Shown: positions 1 to 12,500 of the stretch, one piece after another
How the letters are laid out: each line of letters opens with the position of its first letter
Position numbering within the stretch: position 1 is the first letter of the stretch
Assembly: GCA_965644315.1 (NCBI GenBank)
Contig: CBFFRQ010000087.1
Location: forward strand, 1-64,000
Direction of reading: 5' to 3'
DNA length: 64,000 bases
DNA from: Caecitellus pseudoparvulus
Lineage: Eukaryota > Bigyra: Bicosoecida
Position numbers and translations under genes: made by a program
Notes under the pieces: model-generated
Databases searched by the model: none
What the model saw: only the letters and a program-made list of their open reading frames with translations
What the model was told of the DNA's origin: nothing

Positions 1-3000
1 AGTACACAAAGAAGAGGTCCACATCTTCTGGTCGAGAGATGGAGTCAATGAAGGTGGCAGCGCGTCGCCCATCTTCGCCACAGGATCCAGCGCTGGCCGT
101 CGAGGCCTCCGCTTCAGCCTCCAGCACTTTGCGCACATGCTCTTGCAGTTCCGATCTGTGTTCACTGCCCACAATTTCAGGCCGCATGCTGAGCACGGGT
201 TGACCGCCTTCGTTCCTGCGGATGTGGCCTGGGACTGCAACGGGGACGCCAAAGCTCCACAGAACACTGCTCGCTAAGCTCCCGAACTTCGGCTCAGCAT
301 GGCCCCAAAGCTCAGCACCGTCTCCACTGCTGCAGCTCAAGGCCATTGTTTGGGCGAGATGGCCAGGCTGGACATGCCAGGATTCATCTGCAATGAGCCT
401 CACGAAGCGCATGAGTGAGCCAGAGTTGAGGAGCTCTGCTGCCTCTGCCTCCCCAACTTCACTCTTCAAGTTCTGGAGTGGCTGGAGGTTGGTCTTGAAT
501 GACAGTGGCGCAGTGGTCGTGACCATGAAGCAGACTTGGAGCCTGTCGCGGCCATCTTGATTGGCTCGACGAAAGACGACAAAGTCGAGGTTGGGGAACG
601 CCTCGTGCATCTGGGCTGCATGAACGCCGTCCACTGGGAGCCCATGCAGCGCAGCAATGTCGGTGAAGGCAACAGTATTCGTGCCCTCGTAGTTCTCGCA
701 GTCCCAGTCCCACATCCGGCGGTGTTGCAGGAACCCCGAGCATCGCTGAGGGGTGAGGGCCCAGTTGCCCAGCATCTGCTCTGGCGTCGGTCCGCCTGCG
801 ATGGACAGCTGGTCGTACTGCCCACCGAACAGCCCCATCTTGAGGAGCATTGCAACACACAGTGCATATTGCTGCATCATGCGCAAAGTTTGGCACAGTC
901 TGCTATCAGTTGCTCCATCGCTCGCCTCTGTTGCTTTTGATAGTATACTCTTGTTCGTTGCTGTGGCTGGACTGGCTTCGGTCTTGAGCACGGGTCCTGA
1001 GCAAAGCCTTCAAGCCCATGGGTGTTGCAAGCTGTGTGTTGCCAACAAGATCCATGTCCAGCGGGTTCTTGCGTTGAAGAATGGAGTAGCTCATCAGCAT
1101 GTCTGTGCTCATCAGTTGCGGGTAGACAGTCGCATCTGCCCCTTCGGCGATGCGTTGCTTGACGCGATACATGCATCGCCCTCTCAAATGAGCCCGCTGA
1201 CTGTCGACTAAATCCTTTAGCTTCTCAATCACATGTAGCTTGGAAGACCTACTGCTGCCGATGCCTCGCGCGAGCCAGCTCAGCATTCGTTGTCCGGCCG
1301 CGACATTATTGACGTACTTGTGCAACATGGCGTGAACCTCAGGATCATGGCACAGCATGTCGCGATGGCTTGTTGGCAATAAGAAGGCAATGTCTGCCCC
1401 AACCTTAGTAGTTTCACAACTTTCTTCCTTTCGAGAGTGGCCGGTGCTCGTTGGGGCATGCAGGCCATGCCCACACAGCAAGTGGATCGCCAAGTTGTGT
1501 GAGAAGTACCCCAGCTCCATGAAAATGCTCTGCGTGTCAAGGCCAGTCGGGAACTTGGACAGTGCCTCACCGTCTTTCTTTCCCAAGTCGCTCAGGAAGT
1601 GAACCTCTGGGCCGTACGCAATCACTTTGTTGCTTGGTTCAGCCCACGTCAGGAGCTGCTGCACCACTTGCCAACGTTCAGCTCAAGTTTGTGCATCACG
1701 GTGCTCCAGCAGCTTGGCGTGGAGTTCGATAAGTGCTCGTCAACAATCAGCGTTTGGGGTGGGGCTACCGGCATCGCCTCGTTTGGCAGTAAAGTGTCCC
1801 TTGGTTGGGTGAAGGAGCTTCGCCAACGCCCGCCAGCGCTTCGCGCTGGAGTTCAACTCCCCAAACAAAGAGTGCAGCTCTTCACTGACGAGTGCCTCTC
1901 CGCATGAGTACCCCAGGCTCAGGTGGGCAAAATTCTCGCCCAGTTCTTCCATGTTACCTTCTGAAGAGAGGATTTCTGAAGATGGAAGGTACAGCAGGTC
2001 ACCTCCGGCTCCCACGGTGAGCATCAAAGCGAGGGCTTGCAAAGTTGCAGTCTTGCCAGAGCCAACAGCTCCGGTAATCATCAACCCATGACTACATTTT
2101 CTTTGAACTTCAATGGCTCTGGACAGGAACTGTGCCCGTTGGGGTGTCAAAACGAATGTCTGAAACCCCAAGCGGTCGCGGTGGTCGTCAATCTCCTGGT
2201 TGTTCTCTGCGATTTCGCCAAACCCAACAAGAAGTGGGCGGAGCCGTAACTCGCTGTCAGATAGTTGAAAACGATTTGCCGTTTTCTCTGTTCGATGCCA
2301 GAGGAAGCTCTTCATGTACGGCAAGCGCAGCACCACAGCTTCCAGTTTCCCATCCACGACTACGGGTCGGCAGCCAGGAGTCCACAGGTCGCTGAGCTCA
2401 TCCGCCAAACCCTCGGCAAGGTGGTTTGGTGTGGGGTCCACACTTTCTGGGTCGGTGAGCATGCTGAGTTTGTGCAAGAGGGGCCAGGCTTTGGGGTCGC
2501 GGGCAAGGAACGCTTGCTCCGCGTCGCGAAGCCAGCCGAAGTTGTCCCGGACCATATCCAAGTCTGCCGCGCTCAGCCCTTCGAACATTTTCCTTGCATC
2601 CTCCTCGGAGCACCCAAGTATCTGCAGGGCGGGGGGCACTTGCAGGTTGCTTTGGCTTTCTCCTGACAGGCTTGCCTGGATCAGCGCTCGCAGCGTGACT
2701 CCACAGTTCGCCACAGCACTGATTGCCGCTTCATCTTCAAGACCATATCGGAGCCACATCCAATTTTTGCACGGCTTCTGCCTGGTAGGCTTCAAATTCT
2801 TGTGAATGAACGATTTCCATAGCCCAGGGCTCACACTGAGCGGCCCACTGTCTGCCGCAGCGTGTAGGTCGAAAAATGACCTCCAGCCACCGTTCCGAAG
2901 GCAGTGCTGGAGGGTGTCGAGGAAGCGGGCACCAACCAGCTCACCAAAAGCAGGGGGAGCAAAGAGACTGAAAGCTGCGCCCAGTACGTTCGGATCCAGA

Positions 3001-3517
3001 AGGGGGAGGACGTGGGAGACGCCTCCCGGTGCCTGTGCGTTCCGAGAAGCTGGGTGTAACGGGAGTGTGCTGCGTAAGGCACTGCTGGCGCACGCATCGG
3101 GCTGTGAACGAATACGTGCTTGACAGTTAGCTTTGCTGCATCACAGCAGAAACTTGCGTCCAGTTTGGACAGTGCCGCTTTCAGCCTCTCTTGGCCGCCC
3201 AAGCCAAACTTGGCGGCACACTCAAGCACGGCAGCATTCTGAACACCGTGCATGCTCGCGAGCTCTGCAGCATACAAGGCAGCGCGTCGAGCTCCAGGCG
3301 GCAAATTCATGAATGCCTGTGTTTCTAGTGCTGGAGTCCCCGCGCCCCACGGCACCCTTGTGCCATATACTCGAGACACGAAGCTCGCGTCCCAAAGCCC
3401 GGCTCCGTGTGGTCCAAGGAAGGCTGACAAGCATGCCTCCAGCCCGCCCAACGCTGCCACGTGGGATGTGTTTACAGTGTCATGGCACATCACGCTCCCG
3501 ATGAAGGCTGGTGACAT
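1..3517 (-). pseudogene. Broken RHS/Crinkler-like P-loop ATPase-nuclease (copy 1, runs off left edge)
   Basis: This is a decayed paralogue of the two intact genes at 5309-9228 and 9599-13487. Exon 1 is read as 3517-3116. An intron at 3115-3033 (GTATTC...CACAG) is followed by an exon from 3032 that stays open to about 1750. It carries the blocks DNFGW and WTPGC and a Walker A GAVGSGKT near 2040-2070. The Walker B stretch LIVDE (1750-1736) lies in another frame. The frame shifts again just after it, and an in-frame TGA follows at 1685-1683. A further one-base shift near 905-960 is needed to reach the C-terminal part, which then stays open to base 1. That part matches copy 3 (LDFVVFRR against VDFVVFRR, and DVDLFFVY at the edge), but the expected acidic residue is Q (LQVCF). 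Several separate lesions argue for a pseudogene rather than missed introns. The start at 3517 is provisional. Confidence 0.7.
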
Positions 3518-5308
3518 CAGCTCGCATGCAGCATCAATGCACGGGGGTGCGGCCTGTGCACAAGCAAACACACCCGCCGCTCGTGACGCTCGCCGTCCCC
3601 AAGTCGCGCTCAAGGCGGCGCTCGCACCTCGCAACCCATCAACACGCCCAACGCCACCTCCACAGCTTGACCATCTGCCGCACTCGACTCCAGCGCATCC
3701 ACTGCGCCCGCCAGACGCAACTGATCACTTCCGCTCAGGGCTGCCCACCACGATACACCCTCCAGCCGCGCCCGCCACACCCCGCCCCCCTCACCACACA
3801 CATCCCTGCCCTGCCCACTACCTGCCACACTACACAGTGACAAGCGGGGGCTGAACACCACCGCAAGGTTCGGCGCGGGTAGGAGCCCCGGCACAGCAGC
3901 TGGTGTGGCTGCGCCAACTTCCGCCCTGCCACCACGCAGGCGCCGCCAGCGCGGCCGCCCTACAGCCTGACATGCCCTCACTAGTCTTGCAGTGTGCAGC
4001 ATGATTGGCTTGGGTGTGAAGTGCCTCCCCTGCAGTGCGGGGAGGAGGTGTCGGTGACGGTGTTGTTGTGTCTTGAGGCACTCTTTGCCGGCGAGTCACA
4101 AGTGAAACGCAACGCCTAATTCCCGGCGCCAAGAGGATCCGGAAACGCCTCATTTCTGGCCCAAAGTTTGTACCTCTTGCATAACCATGTGGCAACCGGC
4201 CGCGATCTGAGCAGCAGCTTCAACCTGCACGCTGTTCGAGGGCACGTGCTGCGCCAAACATCCATCTTGGCTGCAAGCGCCGCGAAGATCGCTGTCGCAA
4301 GCCAAGCCGCAGCGGGAAAGGTTCGAGCTTCACACAGACCCGCAAGCTCACAACAACCGAGTCGGTTCCTTCCTTTCATGCCAGCCCAAAACCCAGCTTC
4401 AAGCACCTGTCGATCGGCCGCGTGCAGCTCCTGGGCTCGCTTGGTCGGCTCAAACATGCCAGCACCTCTCCCACAGCGCACATTGGGCCAAGGCGGTAGG
4501 CAGGGTCAAAGTAACACCCCATCCAGACGAATTCAATTCCATAAGCATGCAGTGCTGGGCTACTGACCTCCCACCAGTGCTCGTGGTCACCAAGCAGCCA
4601 TTGACACCTGGAATCCAAGATCGTGGCAAAGGCCATCTCGCCCTGCATCAGCGGCACCAGGAAAGAGACCCAGCCGTCAAACCTCAACACAACGATTACA
4701 TACACAGGTAAAAACTCACTTGCAACTGCAGCCTGCCCCACCTTCCACCAGTTCTACAGAATCGCGTGCATCATGTCTGATATCCACAACCGATTTCCGC
4801 AGCACAGTTCGAAGCCCAGCATAACCCCCTGGCGGCCTTTCACCCAGCGGTGGTAGGAACCTTGACCTTATATCAATCTAAATTGCGGCAAGATCTGACA
4901 CTTGCCGCCCTAGCCTCCCACTCCAGCTTCCGTCGTTTCCAGGCTGCATTGCACTGTTGACTGGCTCAGCTCACCAGCAGCAACGGATGTTGGAAGTCGC
5001 CGTTGACGAAGGCATGGCTGATCACGCGTGAGTTCTCCAATCCAAATCAAGTGGCATCTTATTATAGAACGGAAATTGCAAGCTTGCTTCTTTGGTCAGC
5101 CCCAATGGCGGTGCAGCCTCGACTTATACACCGGTCAGCCGTGCAATGCGCGTCGAGCCCGGCAAGCTGCTTTGCGTTGCGCATGCTTCACATGCTCAAG
5201 CTCACTGGAAGATGAATGCCATGCACAAGGAGAGTCTTGCCGAAAAGCCCCACCACACTTTGGCCATTGCAGTCACTGCCGAACGTTTCTGGGCAGCTCT
5301 GTAGGCTG
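3518..5308. other. Gap between array copies 1 and 2; no confident gene
   Basis: These 1.8 kb separate the start of the broken copy 1 from the stop of copy 2. The best open stretch is on the minus strand at 4741-4376. It contains hydrophobic and aromatic segments (FDGWVSFLVP, DHEHWWEV, FVWMGCYFD), and an overlapping minus frame at 4481-4116 continues plausibly from it. I recognise neither; they could be relics of an inserted gene. An AT-richer patch lies near 4865-4890. One copy of the GAAACGCC motif is at 4142-4149. Promoter sequence for copy 1 should lie just right of 3517. Confidence 0.3.
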
Positions 5309-8300
5309 TCAGCCGTCAGGTGCAGGTGCAGGTGCAGGCATGAAGTCGTCGCCCATCATCGCATGCACCAGCGGGGAGTCCAGGTACTTCGCACATTGCT
5401 CCAAGTATCTTTTGTTTGTCACAAGGTCTGCGTTCGTGACGTACAGCATGTGCACCCGCCACTCTGGCTTGCTTGCACCCTCCAGAGGCTCTGCAGTCAC
5501 CCTCAACTTGCTGAGCTTGCCACTCCCATACTCGCAGCCAGCCATTCCAGCAGCACCACCTGCATCACTCTCAGACACCAGCTCTGCCTTAATCCGCACG
5601 TCTGCCTCCAGCAGCTTCAGCCAGGAGTTGGCAACAGACATAGGCCCCTTTGAGCCCTGTGCACTCGCTGGACCAGAAGCGGGCGTTTTCCTCTGGCCCT
5701 CTGCGTGCGACAGCATCACGCTCCCATCCGAGAGAAGCTCATGACGTGACTCCTCTGAGAGCACCACCTGTGCGATGCCACGCAAGGCAGGGGGGACACC
5801 CGTAGGTGCGCCTTTCTCTTTTGCGTGGGTGTACAAGTCGGAGTGTGTCACTTCCACAAGCACTGCATGCTTTCCTCCCGTTCTGTCGCAATATACCATC
5901 AAAGCGTCCATACCGGGGCTATTGTCCCAAGTATGGATGACCCAGGACTCGCCTGGCCCGATGTTGCGTAAGGATGCCAGCACATCTGCTGGCACCTCGG
6001 AGTTGTCGAGCCTGACCAGGGTCGGTGGAGCGCCGAGGTCCACCTGCACATCCTTTTGGCCTTTCTTTGCTTTCGACAGATTGAGCCGCGATTGCAAATG
6101 ACTAAAATCGAGCAGTGATGAAGGCGACATCACCTCCATCAGCTCCGACGTGCTTTGGTTCTTGGGGTACTCAACGTGTTGGCATACCTCCTCGAGAGCG
6201 AACTTCTGGCCCACACCCAGCGCACGGTGTCCACACACACCAAGCGCCATGAGCGATATCACCTTACGCTCCAAGGTTTCCTGATTTGACGGGAAACGTC
6301 GCAACAAGTTCGACATCTTGCGCCGGTCAGTGCCTAGAACGTCCCTGAACGTGACCGACTCAAGTAAAGCATGTCTGGCAGCTAAGGACGCAAACAGCGC
6401 GTTGCCAGCAACAGCTGCGCGAGTCACGTTGATGCGGGACACCATGGACGCGTGCACCAGTCCGGAAAGTGGACCTTCGACCTGCGCTCCCCATGTGGCT
6501 GCTGTGAAGGTTGGCCAGGTGAGGTCATTCTTCAGCACGCCAGTTTTGAGATGCAGTTGCTTCATGCGCCGTTTGAGCATTGACAATTGTTTGGTATACT
6601 CATTAAAGAGGGCTCCACTGTGCCCCATGCGCTCTAGATCGTGAGAGTAGCGCAAGATAGCGCGCGGGATACAGCCAAAGTACACCAGCGCTTCCTTGAG
6701 CTCACGATCAGTTGGGCTCGGTGTTGTACAATCCATCTCGGTGCCTGGCAGCAAAAGCTCTGCATCCGCACGGCTGCGCAGCACTGCCACCATGGTTTCT
6801 ATAGTGGTTGGCCCCAGATCGTAGAGCACATCCCACGATTGGCTATTTGTTGTGACCTCCAGGCTGGAGTCTGTGGAGCATGCCATCACGCGCAACGTGC
6901 CGATGGCTTCATGCTGGCCCTTCCAATCACACCAAGAATCAAGGGCCTTCTGCAGGAGGCTCTGCTTTCCATCCTTCACGTACTCAAACAAACCATTCGC
7001 TTCATCCACCACCACCACGCGTGGACTGCGTAGAGGTCCCTTGCCTGGCACACCAAACAGACCTTGCAGTGCGTCCATGACTGCCTGCGGAGACGGCTCT
7101 GAAGAGCCCCGCAGGGGAAGCATGTGCGCCTGCAGCTCGTGTCCACTCAGCGCGTCCCCTGTACACGTGCTCAAGCCCCGCAGCAGCGTGTCTACTTCGT
7201 CATGAACAAATCTGCCGCCATCGGACATGTACAGCACGTCAGCCCCGAGTCCCACAGCCGAGATGCTGGCCAGCGATGCCAGTATGATGCTCTTGCCGCA
7301 CCCAGGCACCCCGGTCAGTAAATGCCCTGGACGCTCGGACACCAACGCTTGTGCACAGCTTGCAAGGAAGGCAATGCGCTCTGGCGTCCACACGATGCTT
7401 AGTGTGCGGACCAACTTGCGCGGCAGCTGCTCCAGCGTGCCATCCAGGCGCGGTCGCACGGCATGCACCTGAACGAAGTCTGAATCGTTCTGCCTGAGCG
7501 TGAGTGGATGCGATGTCGGTGGTGCGTCCTCGTCAATCGCCGCGCAGATAACATACTCGCTCTGGTAGTCTCTGAACGGCAAACCTGTGCGGCTGACGGG
7601 TGTAACGAGGCGTGTCGCGAATGCGACAACCTCGCGATTCTTGTCCAGCACAGGACTCAGTCCAGTGATGTCCACAGTTTCGTGGGGTGCTTCTTCGCTT
7701 CCTGTGGCACCAATTGCATCTTTCGCCAATCCCCCGTGTTCCCTCTGCAGTTCAGCTTTGGCTTTCTCAAACCATTCCAACACCCCGTCCTTGCCTCTCA
7801 GCATCGCTTGTCCCAGATCAAGCTTCCAGCCCAGCACATGCTGCACCGCCTGACGGTGGCTAGCATCTGGCATGTACTCCTGCCCAGCTGCAGTGTCAAG
7901 CAGCACTTCCCGCAGTGGCAGCACCACATTCGAGACACCTGCATAGGAGAGTGCAGAAGCCCATGCAGCCTCGTCTCTTTCTCTCTTCTCAGCAGCAGCA
8001 GCCTCCCTCTTTGCCTTCTCCTTGGCAGCAGCAGCTTCCTTTTTTGCCTTCTCCTTGGCAGCAGCAGCCTCCTTTTTTGCCTTCTCCTTGGCAGCAGCAG
8101 CCTCCTCCTTTTCCTTCTTCTTTGCAGCAGCAGCTTCCTTTTTTGCCTTCTCCTTGGCAGCAGCAGCTTCCTTTTTTGCCTTCTCCTTGGCAGCAGCAGC
8201 TTCCTTTTTTGCCTTCTCCTTGGCAGCAGCAGCCTCCTTTTTTGCCTTCTCCTTGGCAGCAGCAGCCTCCTCCTTTTCCTTCTTCTTTGCAGCAGCAGCC

Positions 8301-9228
8301 TCCTTTTTTGCCTTCTCCTTGGCAGCAGCAGCTTCCTTTTTTGCCTTCTCCTTGGCAGCAGCAGCTTCCTTTTTTGCCTTCTCCTTGGCAGCAGCAGCCT
8401 CCTCCTTTTCCTTCTTCTTTGCAGCAGCAGCCTCCTTTTTTGCCTTCTCCTTGGCAGCAGCAGCTTCCTTTTTTGCCTTCTTCTTTGCACTCTTCCTTGC
8501 ATCAGCATCCGCAGCTGCAGCAAGACTCAACTGCTCAGAGAGGAGGGTGTGCAATGGTCGTGCAACTCGATGCGGTTTCACTTTGAAGAGGTATTGAAGG
8601 GCCCGGTTGTCCATTATATCAGCAGGCAGGAAGAGCAGCGTCTTCATGCCGCGCGCTATCTTTCGCTCTGCAGCCTTTCGAGTTGGTCCGTCCAGGTCCC
8701 GCAGGAGACCTGGCAGCGCAGGACAAGCCAGTGCAAGAGCTGTTGCAGTTTCAGGCAAGGACCACTGCGCCAGGTGCAAAAGTGAAGTGCGACAACGCTT
8801 GCGGCAGCAGGCAAGCACAAATGCCACCACATCAAAGCACTTACCCGTGGCAGCTCAGGAGGCAGATACTCCACAGCCTCGTCCAGTCCAAGATCACGTA
8901 GTGCAGTGTGCAGTCCCCCAGGCTCATACGCAGATGGCGATACCATCGCCTGAAGGACAGAGTCACGGTTCGGCCGCACTACGCCGCTGCTGCTGAAGCA
9001 CGCTGCACCCGTGCCCTGCCAGGAGCGCCACACCTGAGCAGTTGACGCATACCCTCGTTGTGGAACACAGCCCACTCTGCCTTCCCAGGCATGCGCCATG
9101 AAGGCGGCGACTTCGACGGAAGAGGCGTGACTTGAAACGCCGAGTGAAACGCCACTGAGCAAACCGCTCGCAGCGGCCCCCCTGATCGCACTTTGGCATA
9201 CAGCTGCTGTGCAAATAGTTACTTTCAT
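5309..9228 (-). CDS. RHS/Crinkler-like P-loop ATPase with REase-like C-terminus (copy 2)
   Basis: Two exons, 9228-8845 and 8764-5309, give 1279 residues. The intron 8844-8765 has GTAAGT...GCGCAG ends and keeps phase 0. The N-terminus is Ala/Arg/Ser-rich with a presequence-like RGYAS. Next comes a long Lys/Glu/Ala repeat (separate entry). The ATPase core has Walker A GVPGCGKS (about 7320-7295), then DVLYMSDGGRF, then Walker B VVVVDEAN (about 7020-6996). Near the C-terminus a pair of strands, GMDALMVY (about 5915-5890) and VLVEVTHS (about 5867-5848), resembles the D...ExK core of restriction-endonuclease folds, with T in place of K. The RHS and Crinkler families are known for this ATPase-REase pairing. 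Membership is inferred from motif order and needs profile confirmation. It is tandem and co-directional with the copies on either side. The start at 9228 is the first good ATG. Confidence 0.7.
8016..8490 (-). repeat. 33-nt tandem repeat coding an 11-residue Lys/Glu/Ala helix
   Basis: About fourteen tandem units lie inside copy 2 of the array. On the minus strand they encode alternating forms of an 11-residue unit, EAAAAKEKAKK and EAAAAKKKEKE. Hendecad spacing with i/i+4 opposite charges fits a stable single alpha-helix or coiled coil, as in TolA-like linkers. The units are nearly identical at the DNA level, which suggests recent unequal exchange and a region likely to vary in length between strains. 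All six frames stay open across it, which produces several long false ORFs. Confidence 0.9.
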
Positions 9229-9598
9229 GATTCAGATGGTATGCCAGATGGGTTTTCCAAGACGCGCCGGTGCTCGATGCGAAGGTCGGGTTGGTGTGGA
9301 GTTGTGCTGACAGCTGAACCGCAGCAGTCTTCAAAGCTGCCAGAGCCTCGTGGCGCTTAGAGATGAGCTTGTACGTATCCCCCATGACCAACGCTAGAGT
9401 TTTCTGGCTGCCAAGCTAGAGTTTGTTTTCATTTTTGGCCGTGTCAAAGTGTCCCTATGCTCACAGTGTGTGCATGTGTTCACTTGCTTTCAAGCGGCAG
9501 ACACGGCTGCCGCCAAGCCACCTCGCTCCTGGACTGTGCAGCATGGGAGAGGAAAGTTATGGGCTGAATGTGGTGGAACCCACGTGCAAATCAATGGA
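9229..9598. other. Gap between array copies 2 and 3
   Basis: These 370 bp hold the 5' flank of copy 2 and the 3' flank of copy 3, both on the minus strand. A minus-strand open frame reaches up to 9391 but shows nothing recognisable. I see no TATA-like element, terminal repeat or target-site duplication that would mark a transposon end. Confidence 0.4.
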
Positions 9599-12500
9599 TT
9601 AGTCCTTCTCTAGGGCTGGCACAGCGACATCCAGGGAATTCATTCGTGGTGGAAGGAACCCCAGTTCAAATACTCCGAAAAAGCCAGGGATTTCTGCGTC
9701 CACCAGCGAGTGACTTTCTTCGTCTTCTGGCTGTGGTGTGCAGTAGATGAAGAAGAACTCAACATCACTGCTTTCCTGGATGGCTGCCGCAAGCGGAAGG
9801 TTCTTCAACTCTTCCTTTACTTCGACTGCCCCTGCTCCGCTCCCACTGGTCTCGACAGCAACCGTCCCTTCGTCTGCATGCCCACCATCAAGGATTAGTC
9901 TGATATTCAATCTTGGGGTTCTCACCTCAACATCCCTTTCATCAGCATTTTCCTCTGTCTGGAGCAACTGAGCAGCATTTGCAAGAGCCTTGTTTCGCGA
10001 TGTGCCGGACAATACTCGTGGCTCCATGAGAAGCTTGTCGAACTCCCTCTCAGAATCGCACTGAACTGTGCAGTTGAGATCAATGGGCACGCCAAATGTC
10101 CACAGGATGGCGTTCGCCATCGTGGACTTCCCCCGACGTGGACGCTTTGACATCGTGAACTTCACCTGGGACCCTTCGACATCTGTGAAGTACTTGACGT
10201 CGCAGGCAAGGTCCGCAATGTCCCTCAGGGACTGTGGTAGTACAACCTCCTCCATTGAAAGCGAACCCCCTGAAGAAACGACAAGGCTCTTCAGTATATG
10301 GCTTTGGCCGTGAGAAACCAGGGAAGACACGGTGGTCTTAATGAAAGCCACCTCAAGCTTTGCTCCATTGGGATCCTCACGTGGACTCGGCAAGGGTGGA
10401 CGCCGGAAAACAACAAAGTCCACAGCCGGAAAGTTGTGGGGTGTCCGTACCACATGCACGCTTCCGGGTTTCAGGGTCTGCACGGCATGCACATCAGTGG
10501 CTGACAGCCCAGAATCCTCAGGAGCTTGCGTTGTTTGGGCTTTGGGAAATGCGTTGGTTCCCTCGAAGAAGCAGCTCCCAAGCATTTCAGCTGGCCATCT
10601 GCTTCGCTTGCAAGATAAAGGCGTGTACTCAGAGCCAAACATGCCCATCTCCAACAATGTTGCCACAGTGTGCTCAAAATGCGTGCCATCACCAAGGAGT
10701 GCCACGCCGTTCAGCAGTCGCTTCCAAGCATCTTCTGTTGTCTGGTCAGCGTTTGACCCGGCAAGTTCTCGTTGGCGCCTAAGCAGCGCTCTCATGAGAG
10801 CATGCCTCGCTGTGTGAGACCCAAACTCAACGTTCCGGTTCAACTTTAGCAGGCTCGGGTGGATCCTGGAGAGGATCGACGCAGCAGCCAGGGTGTGAGC
10901 CAGGAGCATGGGCACACTTTGCTTTCTGTCCAACAGATTCTCTACAGACAAAGCCTGGAGTCCCTCGAGGCAGCGCTTTTCCATCGCACCCCTTTCCTCT
11001 GCCCACGCTTCGCACACGGCGGAGGAGAGGGGTGCAGGAGCAACAGCCGTGCTTGCTCTTGCCATTTCTGAAGCATGGCTCAGCGGACCAGCAACACCGT
11101 CAACTGAGTAAATGAAGTCCGTGAGCAGCTTGAAATTGCTCTTCGTGCGCAGGGCTTCCATTGCCCGAGGGGGCAGCTGAAAGGAGCAATCCTGGCCTGC
11201 TGGCATGTCTGCAACTACATCCACCTTCTTTGACCAACCGAGTGAGCTTCTGCCATCGTTTGGTCCCAGCATGAGCCGCAGCGCAAGCTCGGGCCTCATG
11301 GCTTCCATCTCGCAGAATGGATGGAGCAGGTCACGGGACCTGCCCGCATCAAAGAGCTCTTCCACTGGCTTGAACACACCCTTCTCAAAGATGCTCGCGT
11401 TGACATCAGGCGAAAAGGCAAGGACCTTGCTCGAGCGCCCCCTCCACTTGAACAGCTCCTCCAGCTCGTGCCACCACTGTGCATGTTCAAAAACAGCAAA
11501 GCATATACCGCTTCTGCGGTGCAGCTCGCCTTGCACACTGTTGGCTTCGTCGATGATGAGCAAGCTGGGACAGAAGAAGTTCCCCGCTTGCTGACCAGTA
11601 TGATGGTAGACTGAGCCACCGCGAATCATTATGCGTTTCAGGGTTTCGTGTGCATCAGCACCCTGCAGGCCAATCGACGCCATGTCTTGGCACAACTCAG
11701 GCTTCTTGAGACTTCTCGCGCAGGACAGCGCAAACCCACCTTGCATCAGACTGCGAGGAAGCTCTTTAAATGCGTCCTTGCCCGGCACCAACACTTCTGA
11801 CTTGGGCAAGTACATCACATCGCCACCCGCACCGACGCTTGCCATCAGCGCCAATGCCCGCAATGACGCAGACTTGCCAGTTCCGCGAGGGGCTGTTGTC
11901 AAGACTCCCAGCTCGATTCCGAAGCAAGTCTTCGCGGCCTTCACAAACAGCATCATTCGTCCACGAGTCAGAACATACGTTGTCACGGAAAGGTCTTGGG
12001 GTGGCATGGTCGAAGGTGATTCAGGGCGGATGCCGAACGTTGTTGGTCGCAGGCCTTGCAGAGACAAGTCTCCAAAGGGAACCTTTGTCAAGCCTGCCTC
12101 GTCGTGCCCAACGCAAAACGGCTGGGCTCTCCAAGCAGGCAAACGCAGCACTACAGCCTCTAAAATGCCGTCCATGAAGATGGGAGAGCACCCTGGCGTC
12201 CAGTTGATCCCCTTCTCGCCTTCTTCGGCATTTGGAAGGCACTTTTCCTCGGCGAGCCCTGTCATTAGCGCTTCGAAAACGTCCCACACTGTCGCCTTTT
12301 GTCGTCGGAAGGCATCCCCTGCGTCAATCATCCAGCCGAAGTTGTCGGTCAAGGCCTCCAAAGTTGCTTCATCTGTGTTGAGGAGTCCTTGGATGAACTG
12401 CTCATCCTCGACACCTGCATCTTGCAGCTGCTTCTTGGCCGCATCTTCGCCCCGCTTCTTCAGCAGCAGCATTGCACGGAGTGGCACGGCCAAGTTCACA

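Noticed and set aside
7508-8785. Long plus-strand ORF (425 aa, Leu/Ser-rich) and a minus-strand Arg/Leu-rich ORF over the same bases
   Set aside because: Both are produced by the 33-nt repeat of array copy 2, which keeps all frames open. The minus frame with ATPase motifs is the real one.
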